Shown here one piece after another: positions 9,288 through 20,544 of a stretch of DNA of 64,000 nucleotides. The stretch covers positions 15,810,001 through 15,874,000 of the forward strand of contig JBHGNT010000003.1 in the NCBI GenBank assembly GCA_043228905.1, read 5' to 3'. Each line of letters begins with the position of its first letter. The first letter of the stretch is position 1. The notes beneath the pieces are model-generated. The model did not search any database. It saw only the letters and a program-made list of their open reading frames with translations, and was not told the DNA's origin. The position numbers were made by a program, and so were the translations under genes. Source of the stretch: Azolla caroliniana. Taxonomy: Eukaryota > Polypodiophyta.

Positions 9288-11474
9288 TCCACCCCCACCA
9301 AACCCGCACATCCTCCGGTATGTGCCGAGAAAGGTGAAGAGGTGAGATCTTTGGCAACGGTGATCAACCGAGTTCCTCTGCACGCTCGTCGACTTCGTCT
9401 TCCACTTCGAGTATGCGCAATCTTTCCAACCGAACCACCGTAGCCACCCGATCCACCATATCCGGCGCTCACACCTTCTTCCCCGATCGGTTGTAGTAGA
9501 TCTACCGAACGATGTCGTCGATACGACCGCTCTTCCTTCATCCACCGCACGTGTCCTTCGATTGGACTCCTGACCACTCCTCACGCTCACCGTCTTCAAC
9601 TGGGTATTGTAGATCGTTCGTGTCGATCTCCGATTAGGCCGAGTTTGCCCTTGTCCGGATCGGTCTCCACCGATCACTTCTTGGCTTGGTTGGCCTTCGT
9701 CTGCATTCACATTTCGCCGAGTCGGGCTCGACCGATTGATTCTGGCTGGGTCGGCCCCCTTTTGGATCGGAATCGTCCGATCGATTTTCGCCGAATCAGG
9801 TTTCGGCCGGGTCGGTCCCGGTCGATCGGCTCCCATGCGGATCTTCCTTCGTTCGGGTCGGAATCCCGGCCGGATCGTCTTCCGGTTCGACCGGTTCTTG
9901 ACTCTTCCTTCCTTCCCACATGCAACCTCTCCATCGAACTCAACCGCAGCTTCATCCTTGGCCTCCACGTCGGCCATATCCTTCCCTCCGTGTATGCTCG
10001 CCTCGAGCCATATTGTCTCCTCTTCGCCACCTCCTTTATCTTCGGTCTTATGTCGACACACGGTCTCGACTGCCGAAGTCTCCGGAACCAGTGTGAAGGA
10101 ATCCCTTCGTTCATTTACATTTACCTTGTCTTCTTCATCGCCCTTTCCGTCGTCCTCTTTTTTGTCCACACATTCTGTCTCTCCGGTCTCACGTTGGCGC
10201 ACGTGCACAACCGCCGAAGTCTCTAGAATAGGTGTGGGGATATCCTTTCTTCCTCGATCTTCTTCCTCTTTGTGTTGGGCCTTTGTCTTCCCGTCACCAC
10301 CTTCCGTCTCTCCGGTCTCACGTTGGCACATGGGCGCAACCGCCGAAGTCTCTGGAACAAGCGTGAAGAAAGTGTCGTCATGGCTATCCGTCGTCGACTC
10401 ATCCATAGCCACCTCCGACTCGATGTCGTTTGTCATGGCTACCTCCTCAATCTCTTCAGACTCAAACACTTTTTCTCCCTCGATCATGCAAGCTTTTCTC
10501 ATGCTTGCGCCATCATCACCCGATGTTTCGTACACAATGCGTGTTCTGAAACATTTATCCTCCCTCGAAGTGGCGTTCGCCGTCCTCGAGTCATCGGCCT
10601 CCTCCTTGGTCGTCGTTTCTTCGTAAGACAAGAAGGTGACTTGTTTCACGCCTTCTCTCTCGGTACCGTCATACCGAACGAGAGCCTTTGTATCGGCCAC
10701 TTCATTAACCCGCATTTGTTGGGAGGTCTCTTCTTCCTCGATCACCATTCGCCTCGGTTTTGTCTCCCTTTTAAGCTTCATTTCTTTTGTTGGTGGCGCG
10801 TTGTTGCATCTCGTCCCTCTTCGATCGTCCCTCATGGGCCGTCTTGTTGTCGTCAATATTCTCGCTTGCCCCTTATCGTGTAGTCGGCATACACTTTCCA
10901 CTTTGCTCCAATCCTCGATGAGGCCATTTTCACCATCATCTTCTTCGAGTTTGAGGCCGATCGCCATCCTTTCCATTCGATCGATTGACTTCACGAACAT
11001 AAGGACCTTATCGACCCCCACCAATCTTTGTTCCCGCTCCGACAATTGAGAAAAATGATGCTCGAAGTCTACGAATGCTTGTGTCGCACCTTGGTGGGTC
11101 TTCGCTGATGTCACCCATTGGTCGAAGTTGCGTCGATCTTGTCCCTTTAGTCTCTCATAGTCATATTCCTCCAATAGAGCCTTCTCGAAAGTCGCCCACG
11201 AATCATGAGCTTCTAGAAGCTCTTTTACATCTTTGAAGATCGGTTGAGACACCACCCGACAAAAGTACTCTAGCCTCATAGCTTTGTCCACACCTCTTGA
11301 ATCCATCTGCGCATTGTAGACTTTTAGGAAACTTTGGACTTCGGTGCCGTTGAAATAGCTCACTCGCTCGACTACCCTGTCGACGGCTTGTTGGGCTTCA
11401 TTTCTTCTTTTCCCTTCTCTCAGAAACTCCATCATCCTTCTTGACATTGCCTCCATGAGATATTCGCCATCCAT
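9249..11474 (-). CDS. Gag-like protein of the TR-GAG element (741 aa)
   Basis: One uninterrupted frame from ATG (minus, 11474) to a stop inside the 3' LTR. The first ~210 residues look like a plant retrotransposon gag/capsid region: a charged helical start, VERVSYFNGTEVQSFLKVYN, LEAHDSWATFEKALLEEYDY, and VDFEHHFSQLSEREQ. Residues ~215-530 are very acidic and contain three spaced copies of a TLVPETSAV-type unit followed by Cys and RETGETE-like residues (roughly residues 390, 430 and 485). The last ~150 residues are strongly basic and rich in Arg and Pro, a plausible nucleic-acid-binding tail in place of a zinc knuckle. No protease, RT or integrase motif exists. It is inferred to form particles for its own RNA while another element supplies enzymes. 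The intact frame fits the young age. Confidence 0.75.
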   Translation of the reverse strand: MDGEYLMEAMSRRMMEFLREGKRRNEAQQAVDRVVERVSYFNGTEVQSFLKVYNAQMDSRGVDKAMRLEYFCRVVSQPIFKDVKELLEAHDSWATFEKALLEEYDYERLKGQDRRNFDQWVTSAKTHQGATQAFVDFEHHFSQLSEREQRLVGVDKVLMFVKSIDRMERMAIGLKLEEDDGENGLIEDWSKVESVCRLHDKGQARILTTTRRPMRDDRRGTRCNNAPPTKEMKLKRETKPRRMVIEEEETSQQMRVNEVADTKALVRYDGTEREGVKQVTFLSYEETTTKEEADDSRTANATSREDKCFRTRIVYETSGDDGASMRKACMIEGEKVFESEEIEEVAMTNDIESEVAMDESTTDSHDDTFFTLVPETSAVAPMCQRETGETEGGDGKTKAQHKEEEDRGRKDIPTPILETSAVVHVRQRETGETECVDKKEDDGKGDEEDKVNVNERRDSFTLVPETSAVETVCRHKTEDKGGGEEETIWLEASIHGGKDMADVEAKDEAAVEFDGEVACGKEGRVKNRSNRKTIRPGFRPERRKIRMGADRPGPTRPKPDSAKIDRTIPIQKGADPARINRSSPTRRNVNADEGQPSQEVIGGDRSGQGQTRPNRRSTRTIYNTQLKTVSVRSGQESNRRTRAVDEGRAVVSTTSFGRSTTTDRGRRCERRIWWIGWLRWFGWKDCAYSKWKTKSTSVQRNSVDHRCQRSHLFTFLGTYRRMCGFGGGGCRDDFRLRCETE

Positions 11475-11518
11475 CTTCGTCCTCCCCTGCTGCTCTTCAC
11501 GTCGGGTTCACCAAATGA

Positions 11519-12149
11519 TGTCGCGAAGATTCGCGCGTGCGTGTGCTACTCGAGCGACCACCGGGGTCTTGGACTGGGGAGGACGTTCGCGGAATTATCG
11601 ACGCTAGATGACGATCAATGTAAGATTGGATGAAATTTGTTCACTTGAGAAGAAGAAAGATTGTACACTTGAGAAGTAGAAAAACATGAAGAAGATAAAG
11701 ACAAATATAATTTATATTGATGATAATGGTGTTGGTGATATCACATATTGAGCCCCCCTTACACAAGCCCAATTAGAGGCTTTTATAGGTTTTTCCATGC
11801 TCGTGACATGCACAAAACCATGGGCTAAAACCATGGTTTTGTGCACACGGTTTTGCTTATGTCATGCACAAACCATGGTTTTGTGCACATGGTTTTCTAT
11901 GGTTGTTTCGTCTATAATTTGTATATGAAAAGGAAATACATAAAATCTACACTATATGATAGTTGTCCTAGTGGTAAGGCAATTATCTTGTATCTTAGAG
12001 GTGCAAGGTTCAATCCTTGCTTGCACCCCTCTGTATGAACTCAAGTGCCACTAGGCTAGGTTTATTTGCTAAGTGCATGTGCAATGTTGCACATCCTTGG
12101 TTTATTCATCTCACTCGGTTTCACACCGTAGCCGAAAATCATCACGACA
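11519..12149 (-). repeat. 5' LTR of the TR-GAG-type element
   Basis: Partner of 8657-9287 with TG...CA termini. It would drive transcription leftward through the gag-like ORF. It also carries the antisense tRNA-like module (about 11960-12030) and the two palindromes (about 11809-11887). Confidence 0.92.
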
Positions 12150-12762
12150 GCGTGTAGAGCATGTGGGCATCCGACTCATTGCTCCTTGTATGCACATGGT
12201 TTTCTTCAACCAATAGCATTGATTGGATCTCAAAGAAGGAGGGAGATTTCTCCCTTGCTAGGACGGCGGTTCGCATCGCGCCGAACCGTGGTGCGAGGCT
12301 GCCGAGGCATATTTGCACCATCTCATCATCATCGATACTTACACTTATCGAGCCGAGCGAGTCGCAAAGCTCCTTGATCTTCAAGGTGTATGTCGTGATG
12401 GACATGTCCCTTTGTTGAATGTTGGTCAACTCTTGGCGGAGTTGAAGCCTTCTTGCGGTTGTGTTCGCCACGAAAATCTTTCGTAGATTTTCCCATTCCT
12501 CCTTCGGTGTCTTGGCTTCGCGAATGTAGCCGAGCATGTGATCGTGAACACATGTCGCCAAGCAATACATCACGCGGCTTGCAATTTGCTCCCATGTCAC
12601 ATATCCATGAGCCGCTTCGACGGGTCGGTCTTCGTGCTCTCCTTTGATGTAGCTCCAATAGCCTTGCCCGACAAGGTATTGGTGCATCTTGTACTCCCAA
12701 GATGCGAAGTTGTTTCGATCCAACTTCTTGGTAGGGAGAGTGCTCCCAATTTGAGTATTCAT
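12150..12762 (-). pseudogene. Copia gag N-terminal part (split by insertion)
   Basis: About 205 residues starting at ATG 12762. Motifs: KLDRNNFASWEYKMHQYLVGQGYWSYIKG, then LREEWENLRK-like and LRQELTNIQQRDMSITTYTLKIKELCDSL, the UBN2/retrotran_gag type domain of copia gag. The frame ends in the TR-GAG LTR after HMLYT. The remainder of gag resumes at 8656. The same gag is recognisable at 36607, 38574 and 44999, showing a multi-copy family. Confidence 0.88.
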
Positions 12763-12903
12763 TATGTCGATTCTTCTTCTCTCTTCGAATGCGAGCTATG
12801 TAGCGAAGCTACGATAGCGATGAGCCGGTTCTTTTTGAATGTCGGCGTAGAGCTCAACACACGTAGATGGGCTAGATGGAGCTACCAAACCACTCTGATA
12901 CCA

Positions 12904-13300
12904 TGTAAAGAATCGTGTATAATTCTTGTGAAGCGGAAGAGATGTGAGTTATGTGTGTGTATGAGAGAGAGAGAGTGCGAGTGAGTGAGAGAGACAAGGA
13001 GTAAGACACAGAGAATACGCAAGGTAAAAATATATTAACAAAGGAGAAAGACTCAACATTGTACAAGGTGGGAGGAGGATGTTTTATATAGTCACCCTCT
13101 CTCTTCATTAACTACAAGACTCATGGAGCATGGGGAATGTAAAAGCTCATAAGTTATGTGTCATAGAATATGATTCTATGACTCATACTAAATGTTAGAA
13201 TACAAAGTGGTGACATAATGGTGACTCTTGGCCGTTAGAGTGTTTATTCACTCTCAAGGTGAGTTCACACACTAGACCAAGTTGAGCTTGATTCTCAACA
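12904..13300 (-). repeat. 5' LTR of the minus-strand copia element
   Basis: 397 bp matching 4287-4679. The adjacent minus-strand TGGTATCAGAG is the initiator-Met primer-binding site. Roughly 12 differences from its partner, most of them C-to-T or G-to-A type, fit decay of methylated cytosines. Confidence 0.92.
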
Positions 13301-13917
13301 CCCGTTGCTAAAACATGACGCTTTAGAGCTAATCCTAAAGGCAATCCTCCAATCAAAACTCTCCAAATGAAGATCTTTGCTACAAGTGGCAATTTAGAAT
13401 GCCAACTACGTTGTAAGATCAACCACCACCCATGATCAAATTTGTGTATTCTCCATTCTTCTTCAGCCTTAGATGATAACTATCCAAGAGACTCAATAGA
13501 GCAATGATACAAAATATTAGTAATCACTTGTAACAGAGACGTTTGACCCTTTAAACACCAATCAACCCATAGTTGTTCTCCTGTTTGTAGAGGTAAGGGA
13601 CCTTGCATCAATGGAATATTTTGTAGTTGTTGTCAAATAAACCCACAATTAGGTGGAATGCGTAATAATTGTCGCGCTTCAACAAACTCCAAAATTCTTT
13701 GAGATGAAGCCTCAACTATATCTCCCACCTCTTTGACCCCCAAACGAAACAAATGATTAAATTGAGAGCGCAATCTCTCCTTTCCTGGCCAACATAATAA
13801 CCAAGAAGACACAAGCAACTCTTTTTGCAAAGAATTACAATGCTCTCTACTAGATGATGGTTTCCATACACATAACAAAGAGTGCTTCTTGCCATGAAGT
13901 AACCAAGTGTTGAACAC
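13301..13917 (-). pseudogene. Plant LINE C-terminal remnant, upstream half
   Basis: Minus frames show WHSKLPLVAKIFIWRVL and GGLPLGLALKRHVLATG, the region just before the zf-RVT cysteines in plant L1-like elements. An upstream frame contains RLGVKEVGDIVE. The reading reaches ATG-GG at 13301 and then continues in sense at 4286 (NCFSC), so the copia insertion falls exactly between the two parts. Several frame changes separate the blocks. Confidence 0.65.
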
Positions 13918-13995
13918 ATGTAGAGCCCGGAATACTAAGTGGGTTTAACACATGGGAGGACAACGATTAAAGCGTCATGGTGGCAATTACTGAAT

Positions 13996-14049
<54 letters not shown>

Positions 14050-14618
14050 AGCGCGTGCGCGCACTCTCTTGAGCGCAATGTGCACTGTCGATCGCAACAC
14101 TCATCAATAAATTCCTTTGAACACCCACACTCATAGACTGCCACCTGGGAAATGCTTCAACTCTCGGGGTAACACCAACACTCAGACTCTCACATGGGAA
14201 ACACTTCAACCATGATAAGGAAACCTCTGTCTCTATCTCTCTCTCAATTGACTAGGTAGAATGTAAGGGTTGAACCCATGACCTCTCTCTCTCTACCTTT
14301 TGAAGAAAGGAAGGAAGGTAGAGAAGGTGTCCCGAGAAGAAGGGAGAAAAAGGAAGAGAGAGAGAGATCCATCCATATACATACATACATATGAATCATG
14401 ATTATATCTAATATCTATCTATCTATCTATCTATCTATCCGTCTGTCTGTCATGATGAATGCATGCCTCCTCTTCCTCCTCCTCCTCCTACTTATGACAT
14501 AAAAATGCTTCTCTCTCCTCTCTACTTCTAAAGCAAAGGCATTCAGAACGCTCCTTGCTTCCTCCTCCCTCCCTCCCTTTGCTGTATAGTGTCATCGATT
14601 CACATCAATTCTAACTCT
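13918..14618. other. Microsatellite-rich upstream region of the LPD gene
   Basis: Contains a long (TC)n run at about 13999-14048 followed by alternating GCGCGTGCGCGC, two imperfect copies of a CTC..GGGAAA..CTTCAAC unit (about 14108-14210), a short B-box-like GGGTTGAACCC at 14267-14277, an (ATCT)n tract at 14407-14440, and CT-rich sequence that is a likely 5' leader of the LPD gene. No TATA box is assigned. Confidence 0.6.
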
Positions 14619-17600
14619 ATGGAGGCCTCATCCCCTCTGACGCTTCAGAGATGGTCTGGGAATCTCTCATTCTGTGGCCTGCACCGGCACTCCGTAGCTG
14701 TAACGCTCCCAAGATCAACCGTCGTCTCTGACCCTGCACCCCATGGTTTCACGCTTCCGTCTTTGTCTGTAGGATCAAAAAGAAATGGAACTGGAAAACA
14801 GAGCTCTCTGTGTAGAGTCTTGGCTTCTTCTTCATCTTCATCGTCTTCTAGTAATTACAATGGTACACCTCAATCCTTTGATTATGACGTCATCATCATT
14901 GGAGCTGGAGTAGGTGGCCATGGTGCTGCCCTCCATGCTGTCGAAAAGGTTGGTGTTTTTCTTCAGTGGAAAATTTTAAAAGGTGGTTTTTTTGTAGTGG
15001 GAAAATTTGAGAGTTACCTTTGCTTTACGACGTTGTTTTTGGGTAATTTGTTTCTTCATGAATTTGTTTTAAAATGTAGCTTTCCTTCATGACCTCCTCT
15101 AGAAGTTCTAGAAGATAGTTTTAATTTTTCTGCATGATCTGTAGATTACTGGATCTCAAAGTTGATTCTATGAGGGTATACTGATTTCATGAGATTATAA
15201 AGCATAACACTGATTTATATGTGAAAATTTGAGCAAAAGGCAAGTTCATTTGATGAGATTATAATGCATTACATATGGAGCTTCATCAAAGGGTATGTGA
15301 ATTTTGATGACGTTGCACTTCTAATGTACATGGATTTTATCAGTTTATACTGCATTTTGTATGGAAATTTGACACAAGAGTCTAAGGTTTTTTGAAAATT
15401 TTACAGCTTCTGTGTGAAATTTTGATAAAGTGTTTTTTAAAGACCCAACTTCAATTTTTATATTCGCTTGAGCGATTAGAAAATGAGTTTAGTTTTATTG
15501 TATCATTTGTCTATTATCAGATCCCAAAGTTGGGGTATGAGATTATATGCTGCATAGTTTGGTATCAATGAATTTTCTGGATCTCAACGCAAGACATGTT
15601 GATTTGATCGCATTAAACTGCTTATGTAGGAAACGCAATTTTGACAAAAGACATGTGGTACTATATGTTTTTTGCGTGAAAAATTGATGAAAGACGTGGA
15701 TTTGATAAGAATATAAGGTTTTGTGCATGCAAATTTGACAAAAGGCATATGGACTTGATGAGACTATAAGTTTGTACAGCTCTCTTCTCAGATCTGTAGT
15801 CATTTTTTGCAGGGATTAAAAACTGCTGTGATCGAAGGTGACATTGTGGGAGGTACATGTGTTAACAGAGGTTGTGTGCCTTCCAAGGCTTTGTTAGCTG
15901 TTAGTGGGCGAATGCGGGAGCTTCAAGATGAGCATCATCTCAAGGCCCTTGGTATAAAGGTACTACACTTATAGAATCTGCAATATTCACAAAATTTTCT
16001 TATAATTGTTGAGAATCTGGCGTTGTTGATTTACCTGATGTACATATGTGCATTTGGATATCACATCTAAATACAAGAAGTTTTACACTTATTTTCCTCA
16101 TCTGCCTTACAAAAGCGCAAAATCAATTTTGTGTAAATGTTGTAAGACTTTGCATGTGCGTTATGAGATTTGACATGCATAAGAATGAATAGTTTCAATA
16201 TTAGCAAAGGTATGCATTTGCATGGGCATTGTAAGACCAACATGTATTAGAACTGAGAGTTTCTATGTCTCCTTTGTTAGGATAGGGTGCCTAGTTTGGG
16301 TAAGCAGGCATTACATGCTTTAAAATCAAGAACATTCTACATATAAATTTGTTAAAATAGAATATCCTTTTTTGGCTCTATGTGTCTCCACTAGATTTGA
16401 AATCAAGAGTATCCTATGTTTTTATTAGGATAATCTTCCTAGATTAGCTATCCTTTATACGGTGCTTGCTTATTTTTTCTGCTCTTTTGCTTGGATCTAC
16501 GGTTTTAATTATCACACCCTTTTTTGGTGCTTGCATATTTTTTCTTCTCATGTGCTTTAATATATCTTGCGACAGTTTTTCAATTTAGAGGGATTGAAAC
16601 ATTGGTGAAGACCACACACATCTCATTAGAATTGTAGGGTGATATTTGTTCAAGGAAGTCTGCAATGGCTAGTAATTAATTGCTTGTTTAAATAAATTGT
16701 GTGAATGTGGGTGATTTTTGTTTTCATAAAATTCTTAGGTGTTTGAATGAATGATGCTTTGAATCAATAATAAAATAATTGATTAAATGAACCATTAATT
16801 AATAAAGGCCAAGTTTGACACACTATTTTATGTAGGTGGAAAACCCAGGGTATGACAGGCAAGCAGTAGCAGATCATGCTAATAACCTTGCAGCACGTAT
16901 AAGAGGAAACCTCACGAACTCATTAAAGGCTTTGGGCGTGGACATTTTGACTGGTGTCGGGACTATTGTAGTGAGTTTTTGGCGATTCTTGAAAAATACA
17001 CGTTTCATTTTGACATATTATAATGGTGGAAATGTTGTGCTACTATTAAGTTTGAACTACTAGGCAAAACATTTACCATTCTTTATACTTTGGTTTCATA
17101 GGGACCTCAAAAGGTGAAATATGGAAAGATTGGTTTTGCTGACAAGACTGTGATGGCACGGGATATCATCATTGCAACAGGATCAGTGCCTTTTGTACCC
17201 CCCGGGATTGAGATTGATGGTGTGTATCTTTTTTCGATTGGATGCTGTGTTCAAATATCATTTGAATTAAAACCTTTCTTTATTTTAAATTTCGTTTAGG
17301 GAAAACTGTGTTCACAAGTGATCATGCTCTAAAGTTAGAGTGGATACCTGATTGGATCGCCATTGTGGGCAGTGGATATATTGGCCTAGAGTTTAGCGAT
17401 GTTTATACTGCCCTTGGAAGCGAGGTAAAACTTTTCTTACCCTCTATTTTCATCAGACAATATTTTTAATGTCCTGTAGGATCACCCCCTAAATTTAAGA
17501 AGAAAAGTATGAAGATACCATCTATCATAATAAAGTACATTGAAAACTCATGGATGAAAAGTTTTATGGTTGGATTTTATTTATGGACAGGTTACATTTA

Positions 17601-20544
17601 TAGAAGCTTTAGACACTTTGATGCCTGGTTTTGACCCAGAGATAACGAAACTTGCTCAACGAGTTTTGATCAATCCTCGGAAAATAGATTACCACACTGG
17701 AGTCCTTGCAAAGAAGGTTGAATATTTTTATATCTTAAGTTTTATTTAGTATTGTATTGTGAGATTTGTCACAGTACATACAATGTTCATAAGCACTGCA
17801 CATTATATATGTAATATTCTAATCAAATGTACTAGTGCAGATTACTCCAGCAAAGGATGGGAGACCCGTGCTAATTGAGTTGGTTGATACAAAGACCAAG
17901 GAACCAAAAGAGACATTGGAGGTAATATTGATAACTGGTATATCTTTTATATTGGTTTTTATGTAATGAACACCATCTCAGATATAACTAGTTGAAGGCA
18001 TTTACATTCTCTTGGGCATGTACAGTAGAGTTGTCCGGCAAAAATTCATAATTGGGGAAACTATTGTAGTGCATTATTTTTAAGGGCTTTTAACCAAGTT
18101 TCAATATGTAGATAAAATAACAGTTTGCTTTACTTCATTAATCATTCAGAGACAACTTGGTTTTTTTCAGGTTGATGCTGCACTTATAGCGACTGGACGG
18201 TCACCCTTCACTAAAGGATTGGGTTTAGAAAATGTATGTTTTGTGGATTATACTAATATTTCATTTGGGTTTTCACTTTTGTACGATGAGGATAAGAATG
18301 GGTGCTTTAAAGAATTCACTCTCATCTAGCAAAGGCTGGTGCTTGATTTTGTTGGTAAATGTTGTCATTCAGCGAGTGTGGATTATACTAATATTTTATT
18401 TGGGTTTTCACTTTTGTATGATGAGGATAAGAATTAGATGCTTTAATGAATTCACTCTCATCTAGCAAAGGCTGGTGCTTGATTTTGTAGGTAAATGTTG
18501 TCACTCAACGAGGATTTGTCCCAGTAGATGATTGTATGCGAGTACTCGATGAACATGGTACCCTGGTAATATAAATATTTTTCTCTCATTTTACTTTTTA
18601 TTTGCATTCATGTAGGAACATAATTCTGTATATAATTATGTTTGCACGTAAATGCATTGGCTTGTGTAGAGTTTTAGAAGAAATCGGAGATTCTTATCAG
18701 GAATTTCTTTTCTCTTTTTTGTACATATCCAGTCTTTGATGAGAATTTCTTCTCTTTTTCTACATATCCAGTCTTAAGTTCTCAATGAATGAGCTTCAAG
18801 CAGTATGTGTTTCTTCAGGATTTATTTAAACAGTAGAAACTATATATATATATGCATTTTTGTGAGTTTTCATTGAGAGTTGTTTCTTACACTTTTTGAA
18901 TATCCAATTTTTTTGGTGTATGTTTTCATTGAGAAATATTTCTCACATTTCATAAATCCACTATTATTAAATTGATGTGTGAATGATGAAAAAATAGGCC
19001 TCTTGTGATTTTATAAGTTTACTCAGTCTTCTGGCCTTGTTTTAGGATGATTGTATAAGTTAACCGAGTTTTCTTATATCCAGGTTCCAAATCTGTATTG
19101 CATTGGTGATGCAAATGGTAAGATGATGCTAGCTCATGCTGCCAGTGCACAGGGAATATCAGGTGGGTAACCAGCTATATTTGAGTTTTTTTATCTGCAT
19201 TATGATATTGTCATCGTTGTGTCTATATGTAATAACAGTGTTTTGGGTTATCTACTATTCGTAATTTACTATACAGTTATTGAACAAATTTCTGGCACCA
19301 ACAATGTCCTTAACCACCTTAGTGTACCAGCCGCTTGCTTCACACACCCAGAGATTAGTATGGTTGGACTAACAGAGGTATGCAATGCACGATGCACATA
19401 CATATTCGTATCATACATTCATTCGTTCACACATATTTGTAGAAATACATTCACACTGTTGGATACATGCATATACATGTACATAGTTACATATGGATAC
19501 GACTAAATACATTCACACAGTTGGACACATACATACACACTTCCATAGTTCCGTATGGATACGATATACACACATATAAAATTTGATACAACATTCAAAC
19601 GGACATATTGAATTCCTCTCAGCCTCAAGCAAGGACTAAGGGAGCGGATGAAGGCTTTGAAGTTAGCATTGCGAAGACGAGCTTCAAAGCTAACACCAAG
19701 GCATTAGCTGAGAATGAAGTTGAAGGTCTTGCAAAGGTCAGTACACTAGTTTTCTAAATAAACTAGATACTCAACTGGTTCATTAAAATTTTCTGTGATT
19801 TGTTGAAGTTGCATAGCTCCACTTGTATGTATGTTAAGACTTAAAGTAAAGAAAGGTAGATTTGGTTAACCTTTGAATCATTCTTAGCATCAGCCATCAT
19901 TGGGGAATGTTTTCGAAGGGTTTAATTTTATAAACTGAATGCTAGATCGTATCTTTTGCACTAGTTAATATTTGCATAGCTTGGACATATTTGCCAAGTA
20001 AGTAGTTTGTAATCAACGTATATTAAATACATAATACAAAGTTGATTCTTTTGTCTACAGCTAATTTATCGCGCTGATACCGGAGAGATCTTAGGAGTCC
20101 ATATCTTTGGGCTACATGCAGCTGATTTGATTCATGAAGCTTCAAATGCAATTGCCTTGGGAACCACCATTCAAGTACTGTTGACTCTAAATAATACTAC
20201 CACATTCTTGTTTTTTTCTTCATCTTTTGTCATATTTGTTTTCTTCACTGCTACCAATAGTAGGCATAAAAAACATTCATACCTTCCTCACAATAGGGTT
20301 TTTATTATGTGTTATTTTTATAGAATATAAAGTTTGCTGTTCATGCACACCCAACCTTGTCAGAAGTATTGGATGAGCTATTCAAGTCTGCAAAGGTTTT
20401 TTTTCAACCCGCAAAAAGAAGCAAGTTTTTAGAAAGTCCTTAACATGAGAGCTTGACAAAATAACATTGGGTTGGTTTATTATGTAGGTCGGAGAACATG
20501 CGGCTACTCCTGTGAAAACTGAGGCTGCCGTTTCAGCTGTTTAG
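14619..20544 (+). CDS. LPD1: Plastidial dihydrolipoyl dehydrogenase (E3 of plastid pyruvate dehydrogenase)
   Basis: Fifteen exons with GT-AG introns: 14619-14948, 15813-15959, 16836-16970, 17102-17219, 17300-17424, 17591-17716, 17841-17921, 18171-18233, 18491-18565, 19084-19162, 19277-19377, 19623-19736, 20061-20174, 20324-20395, 20488-20544. They give 578 residues, close to known plastid LPDs. Residues 1 to ~85 are a Ser-rich, acid-poor chloroplast transit peptide. The FAD-binding GAGVGG is at 95-100; the redox disulfide is C126/C131 in [14 protein letters not shown]; the NAD-binding GSGYIG is at 267-272; the catalytic His545 and Glu550 lie in HAHPTLSE. The flavoprotein re-oxidises lipoyl groups of the plastid pyruvate dehydrogenase complex with NAD+, supplying acetyl-CoA for fatty acid synthesis. 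The exact plastid-type wording of many blocks ([22 protein letters not shown]) separates it from mitochondrial E3. The start is the first ATG; an upstream in-frame stop is absent back to ~14589. All exons are intact, so it is probably functional. Confidence 0.95.
18242..18512 (+). repeat. Tandem duplication spanning intron 8 and the start of LPD exon 9
   Basis: A ~135-bp unit starting TGTGGATTATACTAATATTT occurs at 18242-18376 and 18377-18512. The second copy runs through the real 3' splice site (TGTAG, 18486-18490) into exon 9. The first copy has TGTTG at the same place (18350-18354), so its acceptor is lost, and it then carries about 22 bp of an exon-9-like sequence (GTAAATGTTGTCATTCAGCG). 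Confidence 0.9.

Larger units (their letters stand above)
8657..12149 (-). mobile_element. Young non-autonomous LTR retrotransposon with only a gag-like ORF (TR-GAG type)
   Basis: 3493 bp bounded by two 631-bp LTRs (8657-9287 and 11519-12149). By eye they differ at only two positions (gtgtgtg/gtgcgtg near 8680 and cgtc/catc near 9280). It is flanked by gcgt on both sides (8653-8656 and 12150-12153), a 4-bp TSD within the gag of the host copia. In minus orientation a primer-binding-site-like TGGTGAACCCGACG (about 11500-11513) lies five bases inside the 5' LTR, and a G-rich purine tract (9288-9302) precedes the 3' LTR. The internal part holds a single long ORF and no protease, RT or integrase. 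This matches the TR-GAG class of elements that must borrow enzymes in trans. The near-identical LTRs imply recent movement. Confidence 0.9.
4287..13300 (-). mobile_element. Ty1/copia retrotransposon with a nested LTR element
   Basis: A 9014-bp element in minus orientation. It is bounded by LTRs 12904-13300 (5') and 4287-4679 (3'), both TG...CA. The primer-binding site TGGTATCAGAG (minus, 12893-12903), complementary to initiator tRNA-Met, adjoins the 5' LTR. A purine tract (minus GAGCTTGAGGGGGCG, 4680-4694) adjoins the 3' LTR. Flanking 5-mers are cccat (4282-4286) and cccgt (13301-13305), an imperfect TSD. Gene order is gag, protease, integrase, reverse transcriptase/RNase H, the copia order. 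It is broken by a 3.5-kb insertion in gag and by several frameshifts and stops. The LTRs differ at about a dozen sites by eye, so it is older than the element nested in it. Confidence 0.92.

Noticed and set aside
9645-11049. Long + strand open frames (up to 296 codons) opposite the TR-GAG ORF
   Set aside because: They are antisense shadows of the 741-codon minus frame; composition is Ser/Pro/Leu-rich and lacks motifs.
13935-14209. Frames with RERERERE or SLSLSLSL runs
   Set aside because: Translations of the (TC)n microsatellite.
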